Shown here in pieces: positions 34,070 to 42,712 of a DNA stretch of 64,000 bases (its first letter is position 1; each line of letters starts with the position of its first letter). The position numbers and the translations under genes were made by a program. Where the stretch lies: positions 186,001 through 250,000 of the forward strand of contig NZ_JANUQM010000015.1 of the NCBI RefSeq assembly GCF_030386795.1. The letters run 5' to 3'. The DNA is from Streptomyces sp. S.PNR 29. Its GTDB lineage: Bacteria; Actinomycetota; Actinomycetes; Streptomycetales; Streptomycetaceae. The notes beneath the pieces are model-generated. The model saw nothing but the letters and a program-made list of their open reading frames with translations. It was not told the origin of the DNA and did not search any database.

Positions 34070-34384
34070 TCAGCCGCGTCTTGGCCGTGTGATGTCACGG
34101 GCTCTGGTGTCGACGTACCGCAGGACGGCCATGACTCGGCGATCGCTGTCGTCGGTGGGGTGGAGCCCGAGCTTGGCGAAGATGTTCCGGATGTGCTTGT
34201 GTACCGCGCGTTCGGTGATGACGAGCCGCGCGGCGAAAGCAGCATTGCCCAGTCCTTGTGCCATCAGTGAGAGCACCTCGTGCTCCCGTGCCGTCAGCCG
34301 ACGGATGGTCTCGTGCACGTGGTGGCGGGCGAACAGGCGTGCCACCAAGTCGGGGTCGATGGCCGTGCCACCTGACGCGACCCG
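34070..34384 (-). pseudogene. C-terminal HTH domain of a NarL-type response regulator
   Basis: On the minus strand, VASGGTAIDPDLVARLF is the hinge after a receiver domain. It is followed by a full LuxR-type helix-turn-helix (LTAREHEVLSLMAQGLGNAA, AVHKHIRNIFAKLGL) and a normal C-terminus. The receiver domain is missing. Immediately upstream, in the same reading frame, the sequence becomes an unrelated integrase-like segment, so this is a chimera of two remnants. A start for expression of the HTH alone is not obvious. Confidence 0.7.
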
Positions 34385-34690
34385 GTGCAGTGCGGCCCAG
34401 GTTGGTGACGAGGCCCAGGCCCGGGCGACGCAGCAGCGGGCCGCGACATGCGCGACGAAGTCTTCGAGCCAGGCGGGCGGATCGGAGAGTTGGTCGCGGA
34501 GGTGTTTGCCGCGGATGAAGGGGCGGCCGGGGTGCCGTTGCCAGCAGGCCGAGCACAAGCCCAGTCCGGCATGCCGCCGCAGCTGGCCGCACTCAGGCAG
34601 ATCCGGGGCGGCTGTTTCGGCGTACCTGGAGCGGAGCACGACCGCACCAGCCGGTGTCCTCGCGCAGACAGCCCAGCTTGCCGCAGCGCG
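34384..34690 (-). pseudogene. Integrase-associated zinc-finger/N-terminal domain fragment
   Basis: The minus strand carries CPRCGKLGCLREDTG in one frame. In a second frame come CGQLRRHAGLGLCSACWQRH and then FVAHVAARCCVARAW. Paired CxxC motifs followed by a helical domain of this kind occur at the N-termini of some Streptomyces tyrosine-recombinase-like proteins, as far as I recall. The catalytic part is absent. The end is fused in frame to the LuxR fragment at 34384. Confidence 0.45.
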
Positions 34691-34724
34691 GGCAGAGCTG
34701 ATGGGCGGCGAGCCGCTTGCTCGG

Positions 34725-34945
34725 TCTCGGCCAGGATCCCGCGCTCGGCGAGCCGCTTGAGCTTCAGGCGGGTGTTCTTGCTGTTGTTGGGCGCGATCTC
34801 CAGATCCATCGCCTCGCAACCTGCCGCGCCCGCAGTGGCGTGTCGGCCGCGGCGAGCACCACCATGCTGGTAGGCCGGATGGCCCGGCAGTTGCGGGGCC
34901 GGCCGCGCGGGCGGCTGCGGATCGGGCAGCTCCAGGAGCGTCTTG
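34725..34945 (-). pseudogene. Fragment of a winged-helix-like protein
   Basis: The minus strand shows LAAADTPLRARQV in one frame and AMDLEIAPNNSKNTRLKLKR continuing to LAERGILAETE in the next. This is a helix-turn-helix-like module that I have seen repeated in Streptomyces genomes beside transposable elements. Frames break at both ends. No function is proposed. Confidence 0.4.
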
Positions 34946-34949
34946 CCGT

Positions 34950-35395
34950 AGCGGCGAAAGCAGGCGGTGTGCGCCCTCGGCCACTTCCCCGGACAGGGCG
35001 ATGCCGACGAGAAACGCGCCGAGGGCCGCTGAGACCTACAGCCCTTGCGCGATACCGGCGACGAGGAGGGTGAGGCCGAGAACACCAGCTTCTCGGGTCC
35101 GCGCTGGAGACGAACCGGGAGACGTGCCGCCCGTAGCGCACCGCGAGCAGGAGCACCAGACCGGCGACGCCAAGAGCGATGGCCAGTGTGATGCTGCCGG
35201 CGGCGAGGCTGGCCCTGGCCAGGAAGGCGGTGATGATCGGCAGGTAGACGGCCATGGAGAGGTCTTCGAGGACCAGGATGCTCAGGAACACCGGTGTCTC
35301 CCGGTTGCCGAGCCGTCCGAGGTCGCCGAGCACCTTGGCGATGACGCCGGAGGAGGAGACCCAGGTGACGCCGGCCAGTACGACCGCTGTCACGG
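34950..35395 (-). pseudogene. Internal fragment of a CPA2 cation:proton antiporter
   Basis: The minus-strand frame reads TAVVLAGVTWVSSSGVIAKV, then LVLEDLSMAVYLPIITAFLA and further membrane helices. A frameshift follows, leading to the LSGEVAEGAHRLLSPLR segment near 34960. These are mid-protein pieces of a Kef-type transporter related to, but distinct from, the intact antiporter at 27893. The upstream border at about 35395-35405 is an IS481 transposase fragment, and the downstream border is the winged-helix fragment. Confidence 0.7.
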
Positions 35396-35399
35396 GGCC

Positions 35400-35780
35400 G
35401 CAGCCCAGGAATGCGGTCGACGCCCGATGCGGCGAAGAACGCCGCGGCCCGGCGTAGGAGCCTGCGCAGGTGGTGGCCGTCTCGGACGGGTGTGTCTCGC
35501 TGCAGGGCGGCTGTGGTCGTCGAATGACGGAGTGGACGTACCCGGAGCCAGCGCTGCTGCGGCGGGCGCGGGCGGCCTTTCGGCCCAGGACCTTGTGGCC
35601 GCTGCCGTCGGGGATCCAGCCGGGGTCGGCGAGCTGGGCCGAGTTTGCGCACCGGTCGCAGGCGGCGTACCCGGGCCTACACCGCTGTCGCGGTGTGGAG
35701 TCGTCAGTCGTCGGCTGAGCGGTTGTGCAGCCCTGGCTCGCCGTCTGTCCGCCAGCGGAGGATCCACTTGTGTGCCATGG
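35400..35780 (-). pseudogene. IS481-family transposase fragment, frameshifted
   Basis: On the minus strand, from an ATG near 35778, HKWILRWRTDGEPGLHNRS gives the second half of the N-terminal helix-turn-helix domain. Then, in another frame, come ADPGWIPDGSGHKVLGR and SAGSGYVHSVI, followed by DDHSRLA-like residues containing the second catalytic Asp region, and FFAASGVDRIPG. There are at least two frame changes, and the 3' part is replaced by antiporter sequence at about 35400. The gene is dead. Confidence 0.65.
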
Positions 35781-35788
35781 CGCCGGGA

Positions 35789-36733
35789 TTAGTCCTCTTC
35801 GGAGGTGGTGGGGCGCGTCCGGCCGGGCTCCGGGGCCTCGCCCAGCTGTGCACGAATGTGAAGCACGTCGCCGATGAACAGGTCGTAAACCAGTACTCCG
35901 ATCACACCGCCAACGAGCGGCCCGACGATCGGAATCCACCAGTAGCCGCTGAACGCCCCTGCCAAGCTGCCCGGAAACGCCAGATCTTCCCAGCCCGCCA
36001 TCCAGGTGAACAGGCGCGGTCCGAAGTCGCGGGCCGGGTTGATGGCGTATCCCGCATTCGCTCCGTAGGACATGCCGATGGCCGCCACGACAAATCCGAT
36101 CACGAGCGGGCCGAGGTTCGCCTTCACGGCCGTGTTGCGCAGGTCGATGACTGCCACCACCAGCATGACCAGGAAGGCGGTGCCAACGATTTGGTCGATC
36201 AGGGGGCCCCAGATGCCGCCGTGGAAGAACGGCGCCGGGAAGGTGGCGAAGATCGAGAACGAGGCGAGTGTGTGCCCGTTGGTCTTGGGTCCTTTCATGG
36301 CGTCGTCGAAGGTGTTGATGGCGTCGTGGTACACGGCGTACACCAGTGCCGCCCCGGCCAGGGCGCCGAGCACCTGCGACACCCAGTAGGGGACGACCTT
36401 GACCCACGGGAACTTGCGACGAACAGCGAAGGCAAGGGTCACCGCCGGATTGATGTGCGCACCGCTGACCCCGCCGGCCACATAGATGCCGAAGACCACG
36501 GCCATGGCCCATCCCCAGGTGATCAGCAACCAGTCCCCGGCACCGAGGAAGAACGTGGTTGGCCCCTCAGTGCGCCCCGAGCCAGGCAGAGCCGCGACCG
36601 CCATCGCGACCACGCCGCAACCGAACGAGATGAGGACGAAGGTCCCCAGGAACTCCGCAAGGCATTCGCCCCACAAGCCTCCGCGGCGCCTGAGCCGAGA
36701 GGGCTTCAGCAGGGGCTGGATCTCGACGGCCAT
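35789..36733 (-). CDS. MIP family aquaporin/glycerol facilitator
   Basis: A 314-residue channel. Both NPA motifs are present: SGAHINPAVTLAF and GYAINPARDFGPRLF, the second with the aspartate after Arg typical of glycerol facilitators (GlpF). Six helices can be counted, with an N-terminal cytosolic extension and an acidic C-terminus. The ATG at 36733 follows a good AGGATC/GGAGG-type site and gives the usual length for actinobacterial GlpF. No glycerol kinase or dehydrogenase gene adjoins it. It probably conducts glycerol or water. Confidence 0.9.
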   Translation of the reverse strand: MAVEIQPLLKPSRLRRRGGLWGECLAEFLGTFVLISFGCGVVAMAVAALPGSGRTEGPTTFFLGAGDWLLITWGWAMAVVFGIYVAGGVSGAHINPAVTLAFAVRRKFPWVKVVPYWVSQVLGALAGAALVYAVYHDAINTFDDAMKGPKTNGHTLASFSIFATFPAPFFHGGIWGPLIDQIVGTAFLVMLVVAVIDLRNTAVKANLGPLVIGFVVAAIGMSYGANAGYAINPARDFGPRLFTWMAGWEDLAFPGSLAGAFSGYWWIPIVGPLVGGVIGVLVYDLFIGDVLHIRAQLGEAPEPGRTRPTTSEED

Positions 36734-36967
36734 GTGATCCTCCCAGACATTCGTCCGGCCGCGTCTGAGCGCGGCTGCCCGCGCCGTTATGCGGCGGGGG
36801 GAACGGGATGCAATGGGTTCCCGCGTTCCTGCCGCCTGTTTTATCTTCATGCCGTGTCGCTAAGGTAAATCCGTGCTGCGGCCGCCGCGAGTCGACACCG
36901 GGGTGCTTCGGGTCAGGGGCCTGTCGAAGCGCGAGCGAATCGTCCGCATAACCACGTAAGGTGCTGC

Positions 36968-37261
36968 TCAGACTGCCTGCAGGCCCACCAGTACCCCAAC
37001 GGTGGCTGGCCCAGCACCGGCCAGCCAGCCGGTGAACGCCCTCAGCCCGGCCATTCCGTACAGTTCGCCAGCCTAGGTATCGCGCGATTGCGTTTCCCAA
37101 AAAGACGCCCAACGTGAAGCAGCCACTGAAATTGATCACGAAAGCGGACCACGGAAAAGGGTAATGAGGCCACACTCTGAAAGTCCTTTTTCGAGGACGA
37201 GACGCAATGCTGCTCCGCCCACTGCACCCAAGAACATCATGACTGGCACCATGGGACGCAT
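36968..37261 (-). pseudogene. fluC/crcB fluoride channel remnant
   Basis: From an ATG near 37261 the minus strand reads VPVMMFLGAVGGAALRLVLE, the normal start of a Fluc channel subunit. A frameshift follows, and another frame shows YPFPWSAFVINFSGCFTLGV, containing the conserved asparagine helix. The remainder is out of frame and ends at a stop near 36968. The protein is therefore broken at the first third. It is upstream of, and in the same direction as, the aquaporin gene. Confidence 0.65.
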
Positions 37262-37439
37262 TCCTCTCCCCAATGTTCCTCGTCGGGCTTCCCGCCCACG
37301 CGGACTTGGCTGGCCCTGTAGCCGCCGTCGGCGTCGAGCGTGCCGTGGGCGGCACCGGATCCGGCGCCGGACCACTACCGGTTCGGCCCGCCCCACGCCG
37401 CCCCGGTGGTGACCCTCACTGCCAGACCGGCCAGGGCAT

Positions 37440-37745
37440 GACGGGGCATTGAACCGCTCATCGGTGCATTTCGACGGGCTGGGCGGTGCGGATGATCGTT
37501 TGAAGAAGTCCTACCCCGACGATGACCACATCGGCGTCGATCGGGTGCCGTCGGGGTACTGCACCCCGTCCGCCGCGCCTCCGCTGCCGGTGATCTCGCC
37601 AACCCGCGTCCCGAACCGCACGTCCACACCGCGGTCGCGGTGCAGGTCCGCGAAACCTGGACGACCTCGCGGCCGAGGACGCGCAGCAGCGGCAACTCGG
37701 CCTCCGACTGGCCCCCACGATCACACACGCGTCGTTCGTGGGCAC
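37440..37745 (-). pseudogene. FAD-dependent ferredoxin/NAD(P) reductase remnant
   Basis: Immediately after the transaldolase stop, a GTG begins PTNDACVIVGAS, the dinucleotide-binding start of a pyridine nucleotide-disulfide type reductase. The sequence then jumps to ELPLLRVLGREVVQV and, in a further frame, to a Gly-rich strand and DADVVIVGVG, the second nucleotide-binding region. More than 100 residues expected between the start and the second region are gone. It was likely co-transcribed with tal. Confidence 0.6.
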
Positions 37746-37747
37746 CG

Positions 37748-38869
37748 TCAGTTCCCTGCCACGGCTGCGGGCCGGCTCCGCAGCGTTTCGGCGAGTTGCT
37801 CGGCCAGCTCCTGCCAGCTGGCGTCGAACTTCGACACACCTTCGTCCTCAAGGGTTTGCACGAGGTCGTCGTAGTCCACGCCGACGGACCGCAAGCCGTC
37901 GAGAACCCGCTGAGCGTCACCGTAGTGGGCGCGGACCGAGTCGGCCGGTACGCGGCCGTGGTCGGCGACCGCGCGCAGCGTGGCCTCGGGCATGGTGTTG
38001 ACCACGCCGGGTGCAACGAGCTCGGTCACGTAGCGGGTGTCGGGGTAGGCGGGATCCTTGACGGAGGTCGAAGCCCACAGCGGACGCTGGGGGTGGGCTC
38101 CCGCCTGTCGAAGGGCATGCCAGCGGGGTGAGGAGAAGACCTGTTCGTAGTGCTGGTAGGCCAGTCGCGCGTTGGCGATCGCCACCTGGCCGCGCAGTCG
38201 GGCCGCCTGGGTGGTGCCGGTCTTGTCCAGGCGTGCGTCTGCTTCAGCGTCGACGCGGGAGACGAAGAACGATGCCACCGAGCCGATCCCGGACAGCTCC
38301 CGGCCCGCATCGCGGGCGCGTTCCATCCCGTCGAGGAAGACGGCCATGACCTCGTCGTAGCGGGCGAGGGAGAAGATCAACGTGACGTTGATGCTGATTC
38401 CCTCGGCCAGGCACGCGGTGATCGCCGGCAGGCCCTGCCGGGCGGCCGGGATCTTCACGAACAGGTTGGGCCGGTCGACCAGCCACCACAGTGCCCGCGC
38501 CTCCGCGATCGTCGCCGCGGTGTCGTGCGCGAGCCGGGGGTCGACCTCGATGGAGACCCGCCCGTCGACGCCGTCCGTAGCGTCGTGGACGGGGCGCAGC
38601 ACGTCGCACGCCCACCGGACGTCGGTTGTGGTCAGCGTCCGCAGCGCCTCACCGACCCCGACTCCGCGTGCCGACAGGTCACGGATCTGGCCGTCGTACG
38701 CGTCGCCGCTCGTGATGGCCTTGGCGAAGATCGTCGGATTGGTGGTCACCCCCACCACCCGGTCCCGCGTGACCAGGTCCTTCAGGCTCCCGGACACCAG
38801 TCGCTCCCGGCTGAGATCGTCCAGCCAGATCGACACTCCGGCATCGCTCAGTGTGATCAAGGGATTCAT
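37748..38869 (-). CDS. tal: Transaldolase
   Basis: A 373-residue enzyme of the pentose phosphate pathway that transfers dihydroxyacetone from sedoheptulose 7-phosphate to glyceraldehyde 3-phosphate. Motifs include VVGVTTNPTIFAKAI near the start, NLFVKIPAA with the Schiff-base lysine, and SVASFFVSRVDAEADARLDK, all typical of the Tal type. The ATG at 38869 has a GGAGGAG ribosome site, and the enlarged frame upstream is non-conserved. It probably duplicates a housekeeping transaldolase elsewhere in the chromosome; here it precedes a broken reductase gene. Confidence 0.93.
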   Translation of the reverse strand: MNPLITLSDAGVSIWLDDLSRERLVSGSLKDLVTRDRVVGVTTNPTIFAKAITSGDAYDGQIRDLSARGVGVGEALRTLTTTDVRWACDVLRPVHDATDGVDGRVSIEVDPRLAHDTAATIAEARALWWLVDRPNLFVKIPAARQGLPAITACLAEGISINVTLIFSLARYDEVMAVFLDGMERARDAGRELSGIGSVASFFVSRVDAEADARLDKTGTTQAARLRGQVAIANARLAYQHYEQVFSSPRWHALRQAGAHPQRPLWASTSVKDPAYPDTRYVTELVAPGVVNTMPEATLRAVADHGRVPADSVRAHYGDAQRVLDGLRSVGVDYDDLVQTLEDEGVSKFDASWQELAEQLAETLRSRPAAVAGN

Positions 38870-39286
38870 GACGCCGCCACTCCTCCCGCGCGCGAGGCGG
38901 AGTGAGGAGCTCAAGGCCCTGCTCGTCCGCGGCCCGCACCCGAGCTTGCCTCTCGCTCCATCGTCTCTGGAAGTCCAGCGGCCCGCAATCCGCTCCAGGC
39001 AGGCGCCGTGTCGGCCAGCCTGTGCGGCTCGCCGACCATCCCATACGCGCCGGGCGGGGCTGGCGCCGAAGACGCTTTGGGATGCTCGCACTGCGAGGGA
39101 AAATCGTTTGGGGTGTATTGGTATACAAGCCTGTGGCCGGTGCTACCGGACTCAAGGTCACCGACAGGGACCAACGCTCCCGTCTCTCAGCACCCAGCTT
39201 CTATCGAGACGCAGGCAGTCGCCATGAAGTCAGCGCTCACCGTGGGTCTGGCGTCGGCCGGCGGTTACTTCCTCGGCGACGTCAGC
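38870..39286. other. Upstream region of tal and degraded flank
   Basis: About 400 bases between tal and a universal stress protein fragment. No supported gene. AT-richer sequence near 39100-39130 (GTTTGGGGTGTATTGGTATAC) could hold promoters for either direction, but I cannot place -35/-10 elements with confidence. Confidence 0.35.
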
Positions 39287-39470
39287 ATGGACGTCGCATC
39301 ACGGACCGAGCGGCCGGTGGTCCTCGTACGGCGAGCGTGGGGGAGAGGAGCCCGTCCCCCCCCCGTACACGAGGACAATTGGGTGGTGGTCGGCCTGAGC
39401 CTCCCAGATTCAAGCGACGATCTGTGCAAGTTCGCTTTCTCTACCGCCTCGCGCGCGGAGCGCCATCAGA
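39287..39470 (+). pseudogene. Universal stress protein fragment
   Basis: The plus strand reads VASRTERPVVLVRRAWGRG, the end of a first Usp domain, then a short linker and NWVVVGLSLPDSSDDLCKFA with an Ala-rich helix, the start of a second Usp domain. Only the linker region of a tandem Usp protein is left, about 60 residues. The frame continues into unrelated Arg-rich sequence. Confidence 0.55.
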
Positions 39471-39595
39471 TTGGTGCACCACTCCCACCAGCCAGAGCCC
39501 GGCGACTGGCCGCAACCGTCCGCTGCCGCCGGGTGTCGCCCTGTCGACGGCGAATCTCGCCGATCGCGGTCATGAACACCAACGTGGCATGAACC

Positions 39596-39886
39596 ATGGA
39601 CACAAGGCAGCATCGCCGCGGGACAGGCCGCCACGCCCCCACCACGACGAGGTGCTGCACGACGCGGGCGCGGGGATTCCCCCGCCTCACGTACGAAGCG
39701 GGCGGCGCACCGCGCGAGCAGCCCGTCCGCTTCGACCAGGATCAGTACCAGCGCCGCAACGAGGTCGAGCGGACGACCAACCGCCTGAAGAGCTACCGCG
39801 CCGCCGCGACCCGCTTCGACAAACGGGCATACGTCTTCCTCGGCACCGTCACGGTGGCCGCGATCCGGCTCTGGCTCCGAGCGTGA
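39596..39886 (+). mobile_element. IS5-family transposase 3' remnant, copy A
   Basis: The last 60 or so residues of an IS5-type DDE transposase can be read: RFDQDQYQRRNEVERTTNRL (the Glu-containing helix of the triad), then TRFDKRAYVFLGTVTVAAIR and a stop at 39886. The N-terminal two thirds are missing. A related but distinct 3' remnant is at 42887-43092. Sixteen bases after the stop lies an intact gene on the other strand, and then an IS5-like terminal repeat at 40345. Confidence 0.75.
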
Positions 39887-39901
39887 TGCGCCGACGGCGC
39901 C

Positions 39902-40297
39902 TCAGCCCGTGAAGGGATCTTCCACCGTCGGGATGTACGGGGTCAGCAGCGCCTCCGTGTGCTGAGTGACCATGCCTCGAACGAGCTTTAGCACGCGCAC
40001 ATCGTTCTCGTGTCCCGGTTCCTCGTCATCGCGAACGTGGAGGAGCCCGTAGGAACCAGGGGCTACCGCGGCCACATGCTCGAACAGTTCGACCACGTCA
40101 GGCGACGATCGGTGATTGGAATAGCCGCCGAGGTGGATGAACGGCTCGCCGTTCATCCACCTGAGGTCAAGCAAGTAAGGGCTGTCCATCTGGGCAATGC
40201 GAAGACGAAGCTCATCGACGATCTGCCGCAGCCGGGGCTCATCGGGGTCATCGGCCGCGGTCTCCCTGACCGTGATCCACCCGTGGTACTCAAACAT
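39902..40297 (-). CDS. Imm7-family immunity protein
   Basis: A 131-residue soluble protein. It begins MFEYHGWITVRETA and contains YLLDLRWMNGEPFIHLGGYS and APGSYGLLHVRDDEEPGHEN, the pattern of the Imm7 immunity family used against polymorphic toxins. No toxin gene adjoins it. It is bounded by an IS5 transposase remnant on one side and an IS5-like terminal repeat on the other, so it may have been carried by the element. An orphan immunity gene of this kind can protect against toxins of competitors. The family call rests on recalled sequence features. Confidence 0.75.
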   Translation of the reverse strand: MFEYHGWITVRETAADDPDEPRLRQIVDELRLRIAQMDSPYLLDLRWMNGEPFIHLGGYSNHRSSPDVVELFEHVAAVAPGSYGLLHVRDDEEPGHENDVRVLKLVRGMVTQHTEALLTPYIPTVEDPFTG

Positions 40298-40344
40298 CCT
40301 GCGATCGTAGTGAGATGGCCCGCTTCACCGTTCCAGCCGGAGCC

Positions 40345-40367
40345 ATGATCCGCCGGACACGCCTTAG
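40345..40367 (+). repeat. IS5-like terminal repeat, copy A
   Basis: Contains ATGATCCGCCGGACA, identical over 15 bases to 43708-43722, and ends in TTAG. By memory the reverse complement resembles terminal repeats of Streptomyces IS5-type elements. Confidence 0.55.
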
Positions 40368-40562
40368 CGCTCTGACCGGAATCGATCACCGGATTGGTAT
40401 CGACTGGCCTTGTGCCGGTTGGTGTCGACGGTCATGGAATTACCTACCCTGAAGTGGGTTCGGCATGAGATAATTCCCCACCCTCACGGTCACGTTTCCC
40501 CAGGGGATGACGGTCGCGCCGGGCGACGTACCGGCCTCCGCTGTCAGCCGTCGGCAGGCTGC

Positions 40563-41132
40563 TCAAGGGCAGGGCATGCTCATGTAGAGAGCTTGTTCGC
40601 CCGATGAGGGTGTGCCGTCGTAGAGCGTCGTGTCCAGGCCGCAGAAGGTGAATCCCAACCGCTGGTAGGCGTGGATCGCCGGGGCGTTGATGTTGGTGAC
40701 TTCCAGCCAGATGTGCCCGGCGCCGGACTCACGGGCCAACTTGACGGCGTGGCCGATCAGGGCGCGGCCGACGCCCCGGCCCCGATGTGCCGGAGCGATT
40801 TCGATGTCCTCGATGACCAGCCGTCGGTTCCACGAAGCGTAGGAGACAGTGGCGAAGCCTGCCAGACTGCCATCGGTGCCGACGGCGACGAAGGTGCGGC
40901 TGTTCGGATCCTCCTCATCCACGGGGGCATCCGCGTCGTCGGTGTTCTCGGCTGGGAAGACCTTGTGGATGGGCGGGTCCACCGGGATTTCCTGAAGGGC
41001 GAACTCATTCTCGGTGATGGCCACCTGGAAGATGGTGTGGGTGGTGAAGGACCCGTCGAGTGCCTCGATGGCCTTGGTGTCCTCAGGCCGGGCAGTGCGG
41101 AACTCGTAGCCCATGTCGTCAACGGTCGTCAT
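40563..41132 (-). CDS. Streptothricin/nourseothricin N-acetyltransferase-like GNAT enzyme
   Basis: A 189-residue GNAT. Several stretches closely follow the Streptomyces noursei nat1 product as I remember it: near-identical EALDGSFTTHTIF, EIPVDPPIHKVFP, IEDIEIAPAHRGRGVGRALI (acetyl-CoA loop), GHIWLEVTNINAPAIHAYQR and the ending GEQALYMSMPCP. The length differs from nat1 by one residue. Such enzymes inactivate streptothricins by acetylating the beta-lysine amino group. No streptothricin biosynthetic genes are seen nearby, so it may be a stand-alone resistance gene within the mobile tract. Confidence 0.88.
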   Translation of the reverse strand: MTTVDDMGYEFRTARPEDTKAIEALDGSFTTHTIFQVAITENEFALQEIPVDPPIHKVFPAENTDDADAPVDEEDPNSRTFVAVGTDGSLAGFATVSYASWNRRLVIEDIEIAPAHRGRGVGRALIGHAVKLARESGAGHIWLEVTNINAPAIHAYQRLGFTFCGLDTTLYDGTPSSGEQALYMSMPCP

Positions 41133-41159
41133 GGCATGAACCTATGACCGGTCCGACCG

Positions 41160-41815
41160 GCATGGATCGAGTTCTGGACGGCTTGCAACCCGGGCTGCCG
41201 GGCAGGCCGCGGCGACCAGCGCACCTGAGACAGGTCAATACTTTCGCCTTCGAAGAGTTCGGGCGGCTCGGCATCCGCCCCAGCGGCGGATCCTGCTGGG
41301 CGGAGAAGGGCAGGCCCGACCGGGTGCCGTGGATCTACCACCGCATCCACGGGGTCACGTCCTTCCACGGCTGCTACTCGTTCGGCGACGACACCCTGTG
41401 GGGCGTCAACCGGCGCCGCAAAGGGATCAACCCGATCTGGGCCGCACTCAAGACCATCCGGTCAGCGCGTCCCGACGGCGCCCCGATCTGCGTGCTCCTG
41501 AACAACCTGTCCGCCCACAAGGGCAGCAAGATCCGCCGATGAGCCCGGAAGGACAAGGTTGAGCTGTGCTTCACGCCCGCGAATGCCTCCTGGGCGCACC
41601 GGATCGAGACGCACTTCGGTCCGCTGCGGCAGTTCACCCCGACCAACTTCCTCCACCCCAACCACACCGTTCAGACAAGGGAGTTGCAGCGACGACTGCG
41701 CTGGCGCAACCAGAATGCCCGGCACCCCGGTACCCCGACGTCCTGGCAGCTCAGCGCCGTGAACGTGCCCGCATTCTCAGCGAGAAGAGGATTCGCCGGG
41801 GCCGCCCCACGCACC
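41160..41815 (+). pseudogene. IS630-family transposase, truncated, with damaged catalytic residues
   Basis: Related to the copy at 22573. FAFEEFGRLGIRP has Glu where Asp is expected at the first catalytic position. LLNNLSAHKG has Asn in place of the second Asp, and RIETHFGPLRQF keeps the Glu. A TGA at 41540-41542 replaces the usual Trp codon, and frames shift further on. The N-terminal domain is missing. It could not be active even without the stop. Confidence 0.8.
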
Positions 41816-41906
41816 CAAGCAGCCTGCTCACCCCAACCGGCGCACCCTCACGGACAACTCACCAGTTGGAAGGGGTTGCCCTCTTGCCTCGCGATACGGT
41901 GCTGTC

Positions 41907-42563
41907 ATGTCTCGATCAGCCGAAACCGGATCAGTCTTGTCTCCCGTCACCGCGGACGACGTCGACCTTGCCGTGCGACTTGCTGTGGGCGTCCTGCGGG
42001 ACGCACCCCCGGAGGGGTGGGGCGGTAAGGCCGGTTCGCTGAAGTGGGACTGCTGGGAGACCGTCGAACACCTCGCCAACGACCTGTTGTACTACGCCGT
42101 GCAGCTGGGGCCGCAGAGCCCGCCGCTGGACACCCATGTGCCTTTCGCGTTGCGTCAGAAGAGGCCGGACGGGCCCGCGTACTTCCTCTTCGCGGAGCGT
42201 GATGCGGGTCCGGCTGGCCTGGTGCAGGTGCTGGAGGCGTGCGGAGCGCTGCTGGTCGCCATGGTGCGTACGACGCCGCCCCGGGTCCGCGCCCACCACG
42301 CCGCCGGGGTGTCGGATCCTGAGGGCTTCGCGGCGATGGGGGTGGTAGAGACGCTGGTACACATGCACGATGTGGCGGAAGGCTTCGGACTTGCCTGGAC
42401 CCCGCCCTCCGCTCTCTGCTCGCGGGTGCTCGCCCGTCTGTTTCCAAAGGCTCCGGGCGGCGAGGATCCCTGGCTCACTCTGTTGTGGGCCACCGGCCGC
42501 GCCGAACTACCGGGGCACCCTCGTCTCACCACGTGGCGCTGGGTCAGTACACCGCGATCATAG
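41907..42563 (+). CDS. DinB-like/mycothiol-dependent maleylpyruvate isomerase-like protein
   Basis: A 218-residue protein with the four-helix DinB-like layout. WDCWETVEHLANDLLYYAVQ supplies the first metal-binding histidine, and VVETLVHMHDVAEGFGL a HxxD-type pair, as in mycothiol-dependent DinB-superfamily enzymes. Function is unknown. It is plus-strand, starts 90 bases after the IS630 remnant and is followed by a sequence resembling an IS630 terminal repeat, so it may be a passenger of that element. Confidence 0.65.
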   Translation: MSRSAETGSVLSPVTADDVDLAVRLAVGVLRDAPPEGWGGKAGSLKWDCWETVEHLANDLLYYAVQLGPQSPPLDTHVPFALRQKRPDGPAYFLFAERDAGPAGLVQVLEACGALLVAMVRTTPPRVRAHHAAGVSDPEGFAAMGVVETLVHMHDVAEGFGLAWTPPSALCSRVLARLFPKAPGGEDPWLTLLWATGRAELPGHPRLTTWRWVSTPRS

Positions 42564-42642
42564 GGGGTCGGCTTCAGCCGCGGCCAGGCTGATGATCGTG
42601 CCCTTACCGAGGCGAGAGCGCACGGGGCCACCCGTCCCAACC

Positions 42643-42666
42643 GGCAACCCTATGCGTCAGGGCAGT
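42643..42666 (+). repeat. Weak IS630-type terminal repeat, copy 3
   Basis: AACCCTATGCG followed by TCAGGGCAGTG resembles the repeats at 23311 and 27074 with several differences. It is the least certain of the three. Confidence 0.3.
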
Positions 42667-42712
42667 GCAGAACTGCCATGTCGCTCTCCTGTTTGTCCAT
42701 GGGATGGGTTGG

